Of a stretch of DNA of 64,000 nt, positions 55,503-64,000 are shown in pieces. The stretch covers positions 992,001-1,056,000 of the forward strand of contig CAVRGG010000004.1 of assembly GCA_963720695.1 (NCBI GenBank), written 5' to 3'. The notes under the pieces are model-generated. The model had not been told where the DNA came from. It saw only the letters and a program-made list of their open reading frames with translations, and made no database searches. A program made the translations under genes and the position numbers. Within the stretch, counting starts at the first letter, position 1, and each line of letters opens with the position of its first letter. This DNA comes from UBA668 sp963720695. GTDB lineage: Bacteria > Actinomycetota > Acidimicrobiia > Acidimicrobiales > Ilumatobacteraceae.

Positions 55503-56510
55503 TCAGCCGTTGGTGTTGACCGCGGCGAGTTCGCCCGTGCGGAACGTGACCGGCACGCTGGTCCACACGTAGTCGGCGAGGGTCTCGGTGTACCCGTTCG
55601 CCCAGAACGTGACGTGGTAGGTGATCCGCGCCTGGATCGTGACCGATCCCGGCCCGGCAGGCGTCCACATGCAGGGACCGTTGATCCCGGGCGCCGTCTG
55701 CACCGGAAGATCGGGCATGGCCGGCATCGAGACCGCGTCGGCCACGGGACTCGAACCCATCGCGATGCACGACACGACCCCGTTGAAGGGAGTCGACGGC
55801 TGCGAGGGGTCGGGGACGAAGTGCACTTCGAACTCCATCGCGGCCGGGTCGGTGAGCAGGTACATCGTCCACCCGCGCCAGAACGCCGGGTTCGATCGCT
55901 GCGCCCGCCACGCGGAGGGCACGATCGCCAGCCACGCCGGATACCGAGTGATGAGCCCGCCCCAACGATCCACGACCGGGTTGCGATACACGACCGGTTG
56001 CTCGAGTTGGAGGCCGTTGTAGAGCGTGGTGAGTCGGCTGCGCGGGTTCAGCATGGGATCGCTGACCGGGACATCGAGGATCGCGACGAAGTGATACACG
56101 GAATCGCAGAAGACCGTGAAGTGCCGTACCGCCGTCGCCAGTGGACCGCGACTCGCGGTCGGGTCGGACGGAGTGGGCTCGCCCAGCGCCTCGGGAAGCC
56201 CCTCGATGAAGATCCATCGGTAGCTCTCGACGAGCTGGTTCGGAAGGTAGGTGTCACCGTTCGACGTCGTGCCACCGAACGGCGACGTGAACGTGCACGG
56301 CGCTCCCTTGCCCCCGTAGGTGCGGAACATCGACGACGACGGGATCGTCGTGAAGCGGCTCAGCCCGCCCGAGGTGTTCCGAATGTCCACCGCCCGAGCC
56401 CCCGGCACCACCACCGGCGGCACGCCACCAGGGGCTCGGCACCGCCGGCCCAGCAAGCCAGGGTGGCCAGACACCAGATGCAACGGTCAGAGCACTGGAA
56501 GTCGCTTCAC
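55503..56510 (-). CDS. Exported protein of unknown function with a frameshifted signal-peptide region
   Basis: The intended start is probably GTG 56510 (VKRLPVL), which overlaps the intended stop of the upstream lipoprotein as GTGA. In that frame TGA follows at 56487-56489. In a neighbouring frame the next bases encode a good signal-peptide core (IWCLATLACWAGGAEP), and from about 56435 the first frame resumes with VPPVVVPGARAVDIRNTSGG and stays open to 55503. Two compensating one-base changes would restore a single 335-residue secreted protein. The mature part is Trp/Tyr/Pro-rich with four or more Cys and no recognised domain. The paired gene upstream looks functionally linked. Confidence 0.55.
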
Positions 56511-57279
56511 TGGCACGCGTCCGGCTGATCTGCCAACCTGGCGATCTGCCACCATCGGCCAAGCTCGGCAGCGGACAGTCCGACGCCATGTCGGCAGCAC
56601 ACCAGGGGTCGAGCCGGGAGCCGAGCGATCCATCGGGCAGTCGACAAACGCCACCGTCGAGCACGCAATCGAAGACGATGCCTCGGTTGTCCGTTCGTCT
56701 CGTCGCCGATGCACCTGTGGCCGCAGCACCACTCCTGCGTCGCAGATCGCGCACCTCTGCCACTTGGGACTGCGACTCGGTCAGGACGTTCGAAGTAACC
56801 GCACCACCGTCGGAGTACCACTGCGTCCAACCATCGATCGTCGAGGTCGATCGGGTTCGTCGTCGATCTGCGCGGAAGAACACGAGACGGGCTTGGAGGT
56901 AGGCCTCGATGACGGGGCGATCGGCTTCGGTGAAGGTCCAGGTGATGCCGTGGGCGATGTCCTCGACCACCGGCAGGTACACCCAGAGCTTGGGCATCAG
57001 CTCGTAGAACAGTCCGGGCGTCGTGATCCCCGGCGCCGAGTCGACTCGTGTCCAGGGGCCTCCCGGTGACAGGCCGACGACATCGGGCAGCGTCGTCGTC
57101 GGTTCGGTCTCCACGACGGTGGTGTCGACGTGACGCGTGGTGGTGGGGCTGGCGGTCACGATGTCGGCCGAGGACGGCGGCCCGATGGTCGCCAGTGGCT
57201 CGGTGCCGCCACCGCCACACGACGCGACGGCGAGGCACACCACGGTCGCGAGGACGGGCAGGTTCCGGTGTCGCAGCAT
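56507..57279 (-). CDS. Lipoprotein of unknown function, frameshifted near its 3' end
   Basis: ATG 57279 has GGAGG just upstream. The signal ends in lipobox LAVASC-GGGG, then a Thr-rich linker and a domain with KLWVYLPVVEDIAHGITWTF and CVLDGGVCRLPDGSLG. Near 56565 the frame appears to lose a base: the current frame runs on into unlikely Pro/Ser sequence, while a -1 shift gives LGRWWQIARLADQPDACQ and a stop that overlaps the next gene start as GTGA. The gene length is one base short of a multiple of three, in agreement. The family is unknown. Confidence 0.6.
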
Positions 57280-57551
57280 GAAATCCTCCACGAATCGACA
57301 CGAGGGACTCGACGTGTCGCCCACACTGGGCACAGCGGGTCCGGGGTTTCGGAAAAATCATCCGCCTCCGCTCGTCGGTCCGCTACGGCCCTTGGTCACA
57401 CGCTGCGCGCGTTGCAACACCAGGGGTGCGATTCACGGGTCGGATGCGACCACCGGACCGAGGTCTGCGTGAGGGGAGCCACCCGTCCACTGGCGGTGCC
57501 GGCACGTGGCGGCTGGGGCGCGGTGAGAGACCAGGCCCTAATCTGACGCCG
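57280..57551. other. Divergent intergenic region between lipoprotein and etfA
   Basis: 272 bp without a convincing gene. It must hold promoters for both directions. TAATCT about ten bases before the etfA ATG could be a -10, which would make etfA nearly leaderless. Small open frames here show no family resemblance. Confidence 0.4.
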
Positions 57552-58490
57552 ATGATCGCAGTGGTGGTGGTGCGCGGGGGCGAGCTCCCCTCCGGAGGCG
57601 ATGAGGCGATCGCGGAATGCGGCGGCCGCGCGATCCTCGTCGGCTCCGGCACGACCGATGCTGCCTCGTCGCTCACGGGTGTCGCCACCGAGATCACCAC
57701 GGTGGAGTTCGAGCACTTCCGGCCGGCTGGTTGGGCGGCGGCGCTCAGCACCCTGCTCGCCGACGAACCGGCGGTGGTGCTTCCCGGTTCACCGGATGGG
57801 CGGGACCTCGCTCCTCGGATCGCGGCGTTGCTCCACCGGCCCCTCTACGCCGGTGCGATGTCGATCACGCCGCAGCGTGTGGAGCTCGCTCGCAAGGGTG
57901 GCACGGAGATCCATCAGACCCATCCAGGGCCGGAGTTCGTCGCCACACTGCAGCCGGGCGTCCGCGGCGTGGCCGTCGACCCGGCGCTCGCGCCGCCGAC
58001 GGTGCGTGACGCCACACCGACCCTGCTCCCCCGGCACGAGTACCGCGACCCGACGGTCGTGGCGGTGCTCCCTCCCGACCCGGCCACCATCGACCTCGCC
58101 GAAGCGCCGCGCATCGTCGCCGGCGGCGCGGGGCTCGACGGCGAGTCGCGGATGCACCAGCTCGAAGAGATCGGCCTGTCGCTCGGCGCCAGCATGGGTG
58201 CCACGCGAGTCGTCACCGACCGCGGCTGGGTGCCGCACCAGCGACAGATCGGCACGACCGGCGTGGTGGTCGACCCCGACCTCTACGTCGCGTTCGGCGT
58301 GAGCGGCGCGGTGCAGCACACCAGCGGCCTCGGCGCGCCTGACCACATCATCAGCGTGAACACCGACGCCCACTGTCCGATGATGCAGTTGGCGGATCTC
58401 GCCATCGTCGCCGACGCCAACGAGACGCTCGATCATCTCGCCGCGCTCCTGCGCGACGAGCACGCGGCGCCACGGAGCGCTCCACGATGA
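57552..58490 (+). CDS. etfA: Electron transfer flavoprotein alpha subunit
   Basis: A 312-residue FAD-binding subunit, ATG 57552. The C-terminal half has the diagnostic FAD site: LGASMGATRVVTDRGWVPH, QIGTTGVVVDPDLYVAFGVS, GAVQHTSGL and ISVNTDAHCPM. Electrons pass from dehydrogenases through the flavoprotein to the quinone oxidoreductase encoded next. ATGA overlap with fixC. Confidence 0.93.
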   Translation: MIAVVVVRGGELPSGGDEAIAECGGRAILVGSGTTDAASSLTGVATEITTVEFEHFRPAGWAAALSTLLADEPAVVLPGSPDGRDLAPRIAALLHRPLYAGAMSITPQRVELARKGGTEIHQTHPGPEFVATLQPGVRGVAVDPALAPPTVRDATPTLLPRHEYRDPTVVAVLPPDPATIDLAEAPRIVAGGAGLDGESRMHQLEEIGLSLGASMGATRVVTDRGWVPHQRQIGTTGVVVDPDLYVAFGVSGAVQHTSGLGAPDHIISVNTDAHCPMMQLADLAIVADANETLDHLAALLRDEHAAPRSAPR

Positions 58491-59794
58491 GCTCCCCCGA
58501 CGTCGATGTCATCGTGGTCGGTGCCGGCCCGGCGGGCGCGTGCGCGGCGATCGTGGCCGCGCGTGCCGGGCTCGACGTGGTGTTGCTGGAGCGAGGTCCC
58601 TTCGCCGGCAGCAAGAACATGTACGGCGGTGTGGTCTATCCCCGCATCCTCGACGGCCTGATCCCCCAGTGGTGGGAGGAAGCGCCGATCCAACGATGGG
58701 TCACCCGGCGCAGCACGATGCTGCTCACCGACACCCAGGCGCTCACGGTCGACTTCCGCAGCGATGCCTGGGGTGAACCTCCGTACAACGGGGCCACCGC
58801 GTTCCGGCCCGATTGGGACCACTGGCTCGCGGGCCACGCCGAGGCGGCCGGCGCCCACCTGCTCACCGACACGACGGTCACGGGCCTGATCCGCGATGTC
58901 GATGGCGCGGTGGTCGGAGTCCGCACCGACCGGCCCGACGGCGACCTGCGGGCGCGCCTGGTGATCGCCTGCGACGGGGTCAACAGCTTCCTCGCCAAGG
59001 AGGCCGGCCTGTACGAACACACCGATGCACGGCACTACACGCTCGGCGTCAAGGAGACGCTCGCGCTCCCCAAGGAAGTCATCGACGAACGGTTCGCCGT
59101 GCGCGACCGACACGGTGTCGACATCGAGATCGTCGGCTGCACCGGCAAGGTCAACGGCGGCGGCTTCCTCTACACCGGGCTCGACACGCTTGCCGTCGGC
59201 GTCGTGCTCAAGCTCCCCAAGCTCGCCGCACAACAGCAACGGCCGGAGGCGATCATCGCCGGCCTCAAGCGCCACCCGGCGATCGCCCCGTTGGTGCAGG
59301 GCGCGGAGCTCAAGGAGTACAGCGCCCACCTCATCCCCGAGGCGGGCCTGACGATGATGCCGAAGATGACGATGCCCGGGATGCTCGTCGCCGGAGACGC
59401 AGCGGCGCTCTGCCTGGCCGCGGGCATCTGGTTGGAAGGCGTGAACTTCGCGATGGCGAGCGGCATGTACGCCGGCGAGACCGCGGTGGAGGCGATCCGC
59501 GCCGGCGACACGGGCGCCACCGGCCTCGCCGGCTATCAGCGCCGGCTCAGCGACACGTTCGTCCTCAAGGACCACCGCAAACTGCGCAAGGCACCCGAGC
59601 TCGTGCTCAGCGATCGCGTGCAGCACCTGTATCCGGGCATGGTCGCGAACGTCGTCGAGCGAATGTTCCGCGTCGACAACCCTGAGCCCAAGCCCGGTCT
59701 GCGGCGCATCCTGAACCAGGAACGGAAGCGGGCCGGCGTCCGCCGACGCGATCTGGTTCGCGATGCCTGGACGGGCTTTCGGAGCTTCGGATGA
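58487..59794 (+). CDS. fixC: FixC/ETF-quinone oxidoreductase-type flavoprotein
   Basis: A 435-residue membrane-associated flavoprotein that takes electrons from EtfAB to quinone. The N-terminal FAD motif is VIVVGAGPAGACAAIVAARAG; PFAGSKNMYGGVVYP is typical of FixC/ETF-QO proteins; the C-terminal FAD-contact segment is GMLVAGDAAALCLAAGI. Unlike full ETF-QO it has no C-terminal iron-sulfur domain; that is supplied by the separate FixX. Overlaps on both sides (ATGA) tie it to etfA and fixX. Confidence 0.93.
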   Translation: MSSPDVDVIVVGAGPAGACAAIVAARAGLDVVLLERGPFAGSKNMYGGVVYPRILDGLIPQWWEEAPIQRWVTRRSTMLLTDTQALTVDFRSDAWGEPPYNGATAFRPDWDHWLAGHAEAAGAHLLTDTTVTGLIRDVDGAVVGVRTDRPDGDLRARLVIACDGVNSFLAKEAGLYEHTDARHYTLGVKETLALPKEVIDERFAVRDRHGVDIEIVGCTGKVNGGGFLYTGLDTLAVGVVLKLPKLAAQQQRPEAIIAGLKRHPAIAPLVQGAELKEYSAHLIPEAGLTMMPKMTMPGMLVAGDAAALCLAAGIWLEGVNFAMASGMYAGETAVEAIRAGDTGATGLAGYQRRLSDTFVLKDHRKLRKAPELVLSDRVQHLYPGMVANVVERMFRVDNPEPKPGLRRILNQERKRAGVRRRDLVRDAWTGFRSFG

Positions 59795-60081
59795 GCGAGC
59801 CGGTGATCTCGTTCCAGGAGCGCATGGACTCCACCGAGTTCCGCGTCCATCCCGATGCGCACATCGTGGTCGACGGCGCCGTCTGCGCGGACTGCAGCAC
59901 CCGCGAGTGCGTGGTCGCCTGCCCTGCCAACCTGTTCATCCCCACCAGCGATGGCGGCCTCGTCTTCAACTACGAGCAGTGCTTCGAGTGCGGCACCTGC
60001 TACATGGTCTGCAATCGCGAAGGCGCCATCACCTGGCACTACCCCGAGGGCGGCCATGGCGTCGTCTTCCGTCGCACGTGA
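59791..60081 (+). CDS. fixX: FixX-type ferredoxin partner of FixC
   Basis: A 96-residue ferredoxin-like protein with eight Cys (32, 35, 40, 44, 64, 67, 70, 74) in two groups, CADCSTRECVVAC and CFECGTCYMVC. FixX is the iron-sulfur subunit carrying electrons from FixC to quinone. ATG 59791 overlaps the fixC stop. The spacing of the second group is that of a [4Fe-4S] site. Confidence 0.92.
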   Translation: MSEPVISFQERMDSTEFRVHPDAHIVVDGAVCADCSTRECVVACPANLFIPTSDGGLVFNYEQCFECGTCYMVCNREGAITWHYPEGGHGVVFRRT

Positions 60082-60088
60082 GCCGTCG

Positions 60089-60886
60089 ATGAGTGTCGTC
60101 GTCTGCCTCAAGTGGGCGAGCGTGCCGGGCGAGCCGCACGACGAGCGCTATTCGGGGATGTCCGCCGCCGACGAGTCCGCCCTCGAGTTCGGACTCCAGC
60201 AGGCCACCCTCCTCGGCGTGGGGGTCACGGCGATCACCGTCGGCCCCGAAGGAGCCGACACCGTGCTGCGCGACGCGCTGGCCTGTGGGGCGACACGGGC
60301 GATCCGCATCGACGCGCCCACCACCGCGGCCGGCACCGACGTCGCCACCGCGATCGCCGATCACATCCTCGACGCACCGTGGGTGTGGTGCGGCGACTAC
60401 TCGCTCGATCGCGGGGCCGGCAGCGTGCCCGCGTTCATCGCCGCCCACCTCGGCGCGGAACAAGCGCTCGGGGTGATCGCGGTCGAACTTCACGAAGGCT
60501 CGGTCCGCGCCACTCGCCGTCTCGACGGCGGACGACGCGAGGTGCTCGACGTGCACCCGCCAGCGGTCGTGTCGGTCGAGGGGGCCACTGCCCGCCTGCG
60601 TCGCGCCGGCCTGCGTGCCGTACGCGCCGCCGCGACGACGCCCATCGACGTCGTCCCCGCGACGACGCCCATCCACCGCGCCGAGTTCATGGTGCGTGCA
60701 TATCGACCACGCGCTCGGCAACTGGCCGCCCCACAGGGCGAGCAGGCGCTCGATCGAGTGCGCGTCCTCACCGACGCGACCGTGACGTCGGCGGCGCGAG
60801 GCGAAACGGTGCACCTCGAACCGGCCGACGCCGCGGCACGCATCGTGCGGGCACTACGCGAGTGGGGCTACCTCGAGGTCGAATGA
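60089..60886 (+). CDS. etfB: Electron transfer flavoprotein beta subunit
   Basis: A 265-residue subunit from ATG 60089 (MSVVVCLKWASVPGEP). SAADESALEFGLQQA, ITVGPEGADTVLRDALACGA and WVWCGDYSLDRGAGSVPAFI match EtfB; the last is the region contacting AMP/FAD. Placing etfB last, after fixX, is an unusual order for this gene set. The 3' end overlaps the convergent efflux-pump gene by 33 bp. Confidence 0.9.
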   Translation: MSVVVCLKWASVPGEPHDERYSGMSAADESALEFGLQQATLLGVGVTAITVGPEGADTVLRDALACGATRAIRIDAPTTAAGTDVATAIADHILDAPWVWCGDYSLDRGAGSVPAFIAAHLGAEQALGVIAVELHEGSVRATRRLDGGRREVLDVHPPAVVSVEGATARLRRAGLRAVRAAATTPIDVVPATTPIHRAEFMVRAYRPRARQLAAPQGEQALDRVRVLTDATVTSAARGETVHLEPADAAARIVRALREWGYLEVE

Positions 60887-62491
60887 TCCCGTCGCCGACT
60901 CGGCGTCGGCGAGATGGGCGACGCCTTCGGCCCGGCTCGGCAGCCACCGCAGCGCGATCAGCGCACCCACGAGGGTGACTCCCGCCGACACCCACGACCC
61001 GGCGTGGAACCCGTCGATGAAGGAGGTGTTCACCGCCCCCTGGACGAGGTCGCCCGCCTGCGGGCCGAACTGCTCCGCGGCGACCTTGGCGACGGCGGCA
61101 CCCGCACCCACCGACTCCTTCGCCGTCGCCAGGGCATCGGGCGGAACGGGCGAGCCCGCCAACAGCTCCCCGAGCTTGCTCGCGTACACCGACGCGAACA
61201 GGCTGCCCACGATCGCGACGCCGAGCGTGCCGCCGAGTTCGCGAGCCGTGTCGTTCACCGCCGAACCGACGCCGGCCTTCTCCGGCGGCAACGAGCCCAT
61301 GATGGACTCCGTCGCCGGTGCGTTCACCAGCCCGAGGCCACCGCCCATGAACATCATCTGACCCACGATCAGCCAGTACGACGAGTCGACCTGGTCGAAG
61401 GTCGTCCATGCGAATCCGACCGCCATCGACAGCAGACCGGCGGCGACGATCGACTTGGTTCCGAAGCGGTGCGCGAGGGTGGCCGACAGCGGCGCGGCGA
61501 TGCCGGTGAACAGCGCGAAGGGCACCGTTCGCACGCCCGCCTCCAGCGTGTCGTAGCCGCGCACGAACTGGAAGTACTGGGTGACCATGAAGATGAAACC
61601 GAACAGCGCGAAGAAGGCGAAGCTCACCGACAGGCTGCCGGCGGTGAAGCGCAGGTTGGTGAAGATGCGCACGTCGAGCATCGGGTGATCGCTCCGGCGC
61701 TCCCAGGCGACGAAGCCCACGAGCAGCACCGCAGCGAGCAGGAACGCGACGCCCGACTCCGTGCTCAGCCAACCGTGCTTGGGCCCTTCGATCACCGCCC
61801 ACACGAGCACCGTGATGCCGGCGATGGACAGCACGATGCCGACCGGATCGAAGCGATGGACCGTGGTGTCGCGCGACGTCGGCACCATCACGGCGACCAG
61901 CAGCATGGCCACGACGATGACGGGCACGTTCACCAGGAAGACCGAGCCCCACCAGAAGTGGCGCAGCAACAAGCCACCGCTCACCGGACCCAGTGCCACG
62001 GCGAGCCCGCTCGTGGCCGCCCAGACGGCGATCGCCGCCGCCCGCTGCTTGGGCACGGTGAAGACGTTGACCAGGATCGCCAACGTCGCCGGGAAGATCA
62101 GCGCGCCGCCGACGCCCATCGCCGCCCGCCAGGCGATCAGCGACCCGGCCGAATCGGAGATGGCGGCCATGACCGAGGTCAGCCCGAACAGCGTGAGACC
62201 GATCAGCAGGACCCCCTTGCGGCCGTAGCGGTCGCCGATGCTGCCGGCCGCCATGAGCAGCCCGGCGAACACCAGGACGTAGGAGTCGACGATCCACTGC
62301 AACTGGCTGGTGGTCGCGCCGAGCTCACGCACGAAGGTCGGGAGCGCCACGTTCACGATGGTGCCGTCGACGACGATGATGAAGACGCTGGTGCACAGCA
62401 CGGCGAGGATCAGCCACGGCGAGCGCCCTTCTCGGGGCACGGCGTGGACGGGGGAAACGGGAGGCCCTGCGGCCGACTTCTCCTGGTGCAT
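60854..62491 (-). CDS. DHA2-family (14-helix) MFS drug efflux transporter
   Basis: A 545-residue transporter. FIIVVDGTIVNVALPTF in helix 1, GSIGDRYGRKGVLLIG (motif A) and LGPVSGGLLL (motif C) identify a drug:H+ antiporter, and the length and hydrophobic pattern fit 14 helices (EmrB/QacA type). It is divergent from a TetR gene, with a perfect inverted repeat between them, the usual layout of a drug-inducible pump. Confidence 0.92.
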   Translation of the reverse strand: MHQEKSAAGPPVSPVHAVPREGRSPWLILAVLCTSVFIIVVDGTIVNVALPTFVRELGATTSQLQWIVDSYVLVFAGLLMAAGSIGDRYGRKGVLLIGLTLFGLTSVMAAISDSAGSLIAWRAAMGVGGALIFPATLAILVNVFTVPKQRAAAIAVWAATSGLAVALGPVSGGLLLRHFWWGSVFLVNVPVIVVAMLLVAVMVPTSRDTTVHRFDPVGIVLSIAGITVLVWAVIEGPKHGWLSTESGVAFLLAAVLLVGFVAWERRSDHPMLDVRIFTNLRFTAGSLSVSFAFFALFGFIFMVTQYFQFVRGYDTLEAGVRTVPFALFTGIAAPLSATLAHRFGTKSIVAAGLLSMAVGFAWTTFDQVDSSYWLIVGQMMFMGGGLGLVNAPATESIMGSLPPEKAGVGSAVNDTARELGGTLGVAIVGSLFASVYASKLGELLAGSPVPPDALATAKESVGAGAAVAKVAAEQFGPQAGDLVQGAVNTSFIDGFHAGSWVSAGVTLVGALIALRWLPSRAEGVAHLADAESATGSFDLEVAPLA

Positions 62492-62513
62492 CGGGGGATT
62501 CCTTTCGGGTCTG

Positions 62514-62531
62514 ACAATGTGATTACATTGT
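62514..62531. promoter_or_regulatory. Perfect inverted repeat, TetR operator candidate
   Basis: ACAATGT-GATT-ACATTGT, two 7-bp arms with a 4-bp centre, 23 bp upstream of the pump start and 85 bp upstream of the TetR start. Binding here would block the pump promoter. Confidence 0.68.
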
Positions 62532-62615
62532 TATCACGCCGTGAGAACCGGCGGCCAGAGGGAGCGTCATGACGTTCGACACACCGGCGCGACTAGCGTG
62601 GGAGAGGTGAGCAAC

Positions 62616-63206
62616 ATGCAGGTGGCGGCCCTCGACGACGTCGGCACCACCTTGCTGGCGGCGGCGTCCAACCTGCTGGCGAGCGAAGGTCCGGGAGCGC
62701 TCACGGTGCGCCGCATCGCTTCCGATGCCGGCATGAGCACGATGAACGTCTACTCGCGCTTCGGCGGCAAGGACGGTGTGGTCGAGCACCTGTTCCTTCG
62801 CGGCTTCGAACTGCTCGCCGAGGGCATGAACGCCATCGAGCCCTCCGCCGACCCCCGGGCCGACCTGATGAGCTGCGGCAAGGCGTATCGGCAGTTCGCT
62901 CTGGACCACCCGACCCTCTATTCGGTGATGTTCGACAAGGCCGTCCCCGACTTCGAACCGAGCGAACGTGCGCTCGCCACCGCGGCCCAGACCTTGCAGC
63001 TCCTGGCCGACCGGCTCGAGCGCGTGATGCGCGCGGGCTACATCCGTCCCGCCGAGCCGATGCACCTGGCGGCCATCGTGTGGAGCACGTGCCATGGCGT
63101 GATGAGCCTGGAGCTCAAGCACATGGGTCCGCTCCCGATCGACTGGGAGTCGGTGTTCCACGACGCGACCGACAGCGTGGTGAAGGGCCTCGGCGTTCCC
63201 TCATGA
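62616..63206 (+). CDS. TetR-family regulator, coupled to mftE
   Basis: A 196-residue regulator from ATG 62616 (MQVAALDDVG). The helix-turn-helix covers residues ~30-50 (TVRRIASDAGMSTMNVYSRF), and the C-terminal domain has HPTLYSVMFDKAVP and VWSTCHGVMSLEL, as in TetR proteins with a WHG-type domain. It overlaps mftE by ATGA and is divergent from the efflux pump. It could control the pump, the mycofactocin genes, or both; mycofactocin loci often carry a TetR regulator. Confidence 0.88.
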   Translation: MQVAALDDVGTTLLAAASNLLASEGPGALTVRRIASDAGMSTMNVYSRFGGKDGVVEHLFLRGFELLAEGMNAIEPSADPRADLMSCGKAYRQFALDHPTLYSVMFDKAVPDFEPSERALATAAQTLQLLADRLERVMRAGYIRPAEPMHLAAIVWSTCHGVMSLELKHMGPLPIDWESVFHDATDSVVKGLGVPS

Positions 63207-63889
63207 CCCGCCACCTCGGACACACCACGTGGACCGAGCATTGGCGACCGGTCCGCCGACCGCTGATCGTCGTTCCCGTCGGTTCCTGCGAACAGCACGG
63301 GCCACACCTCCCGCTCGACACCGACATCCGCATCGCGATGGCGCTGGCCGAGGGACTGGCCGACAAGTACGACGAGGGCGACGTGCTGGTCGCGCCCCCG
63401 CTCACCATCACTGCCAGCGGCGAGCACGCACGGTTTCCCGGCACGCTGTCGATCGGGCTCGAGGTCTTCGAGCAGGTGATCGTCGAGTTGGTCCGCAGCG
63501 CCGACTGGAGCGCCGGGGTGGTGCTGATCAACGGCCACGGAGGGAACCGAGTGGCGGTCGAACGGGCGGTCCGGTTGCTGCACCACGAGCAACGGCGCGT
63601 GATGGCGTGGTGGCCGCGGGTGAAAGGCGGCGACGCGCACGCGGGCGAGACCGAGACCTCGATGATGCTCGCCATCGCCCCGGATCTCGTGCACATGGAC
63701 CGCGCCGAGGTCGGCGTCACTGCACCGCTCGTCGACCTCATCGACGAGATCCGCGAAGGCGGCGTGCGCGCGGTCAGCCGCAACGGCGTCCTCGGAGACC
63801 CGCTGCGGGCGACGGCGTCGCACGGCCGCACCATCCTCACCCGACTGTCGATCGACCTCGTCGCGGCCGTCGACGAATGGTGGGAGTGA
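63203..63889 (+). CDS. mftE: Mycofactocin peptidase MftE (creatininase family)
   Basis: A 228-residue metalloprotein. MTRHLGHTTWTE at the start, VPVGSCEQHGPHLPLDTD with metal-binding Glu/His/Asp, INGHGGN and the later GDAHAGETETSMML are typical of MftE, which cleaves the modified Val-Tyr dipeptide end off the MftA precursor. Length matches. Start ATG 63203 overlaps the TetR stop. Confidence 0.92.
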   Translation: MTRHLGHTTWTEHWRPVRRPLIVVPVGSCEQHGPHLPLDTDIRIAMALAEGLADKYDEGDVLVAPPLTITASGEHARFPGTLSIGLEVFEQVIVELVRSADWSAGVVLINGHGGNRVAVERAVRLLHHEQRRVMAWWPRVKGGDAHAGETETSMMLAIAPDLVHMDRAEVGVTAPLVDLIDEIREGGVRAVSRNGVLGDPLRATASHGRTILTRLSIDLVAAVDEWWE

Positions 63890-63896
63890 TCCGGCG

Positions 63897-64000
63897 ATGA
63901 TCCGCTACCGGCTCGATCGATCCTGGCGCCGACCGGGCGCCGGCACGGTGGTCGTCGCCGGCTCCCCGCTTCGGTTGTTCCGCCTGTCGACCGGCGGCGC
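63897..64000 (+). CDS. mftF: Start of mycofactocin glycosyltransferase MftF (cut by window edge)
   Basis: Only the first 34 codons are present, from ATG 63897, seven bases after mftE. MIRYRLDRSWRRPGAG and GSPLRLFRLSTGG match the conserved opening of MftF, which adds a glucose chain to the mycofactocin redox group. The gene order mftE-mftF supports the call. Confidence 0.85.
   Translation, partial: MIRYRLDRSWRRPGAGTVVVAGSPLRLFRLSTGG

Noticed and set aside
57130..57546. Plus-strand open frames in the lipoprotein-etfA gap
   Set aside because: They overlap the lipoprotein start or etfA in other frames, lack start signals and show no domain.

Overview
The window comes from a high-GC actinobacterium, most likely an Acidimicrobiia (Ilumatobacter-like) species. 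This is inferred from the actinobacterial ribosomal-protein cluster with long C-terminal tails on L4 and L22, a zinc-type S14, a HheG-type halohydrin dehalogenase, mycofactocin genes, and dense overlapping operons with many GTG starts. No tRNA, rRNA, CRISPR array, insertion sequence or phage gene was recognised.

Layout. (1) 1-14784, minus strand: one long, mostly 4-nt-overlapping operon built on a phosphate-type ABC transporter (pstC, pstA, two PstS-like anchored proteins, pstB). Threaded into it are three coiled-coil membrane proteins, three related exported proteins with Thr-rich stalks, and a sortase-fold protein that lacks the catalytic His and Cys. A separate PstS-like gene lies beyond pstB and runs off the left edge. 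(2) 14984-27439, minus: map-adk-secY and the spc/S10 ribosomal genes from rplO to rplC. (3) 27645-37586: about 10 kb of unrelated genes on both strands (PadR regulator with operator sites, membrane protein, carotenoid oxygenase, hydrolase, glycosyltransferase with propeller, HtrA-like protease, membrane/GNAT protein, RDD protein with 16 nonapeptide repeats). This block separates rplC from rpsJ. (4) 37698-41419, minus: rpsJ, tuf, fusA. The tuf gene uses very different synonymous codons from its neighbours. (5) 41530-48188: NERD-domain protein, then a dehalogenation locus (halohydrin dehalogenase divergent from a TetR-haloalkane dehalogenase operon, with a palindromic operator between), a methyltransferase, a META-domain lipoprotein and an FAD oxidoreductase. 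(6) 48278-53501, plus: a two-subunit ABC exporter, a META-domain protein and an RNase H-like-fold protein. (7) 53509-57279, minus: molybdopterin oxidoreductase and two exported proteins damaged by frameshifts. (8) 57552-64000: etfA-fixC-fixX-etfB, a DHA2-type efflux pump, a TetR regulator overlapping mftE, and the start of mftF.

How the parts work together. The pst operon looks like a cell-surface assembly around a phosphate-type importer, not a bare transporter. The dehalogenase locus has two of the three enzyme classes used to convert haloalkanes via halohydrins to epoxides. The EtfA/FixC/FixX/EtfB set would carry electrons from dehydrogenases to quinone; its closeness to mycofactocin genes suggests, but does not prove, a link between mycofactocin-dependent oxidation and the respiratory chain.

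Caution on sequence quality: single-base frameshifts interrupt pstS (near 10079), map (near 15645) and the exported pair at 55503-57279, and one in-frame TGA (32048) splits a glycosyltransferase reading frame. Since map is normally essential, some of these are probably sequencing errors.
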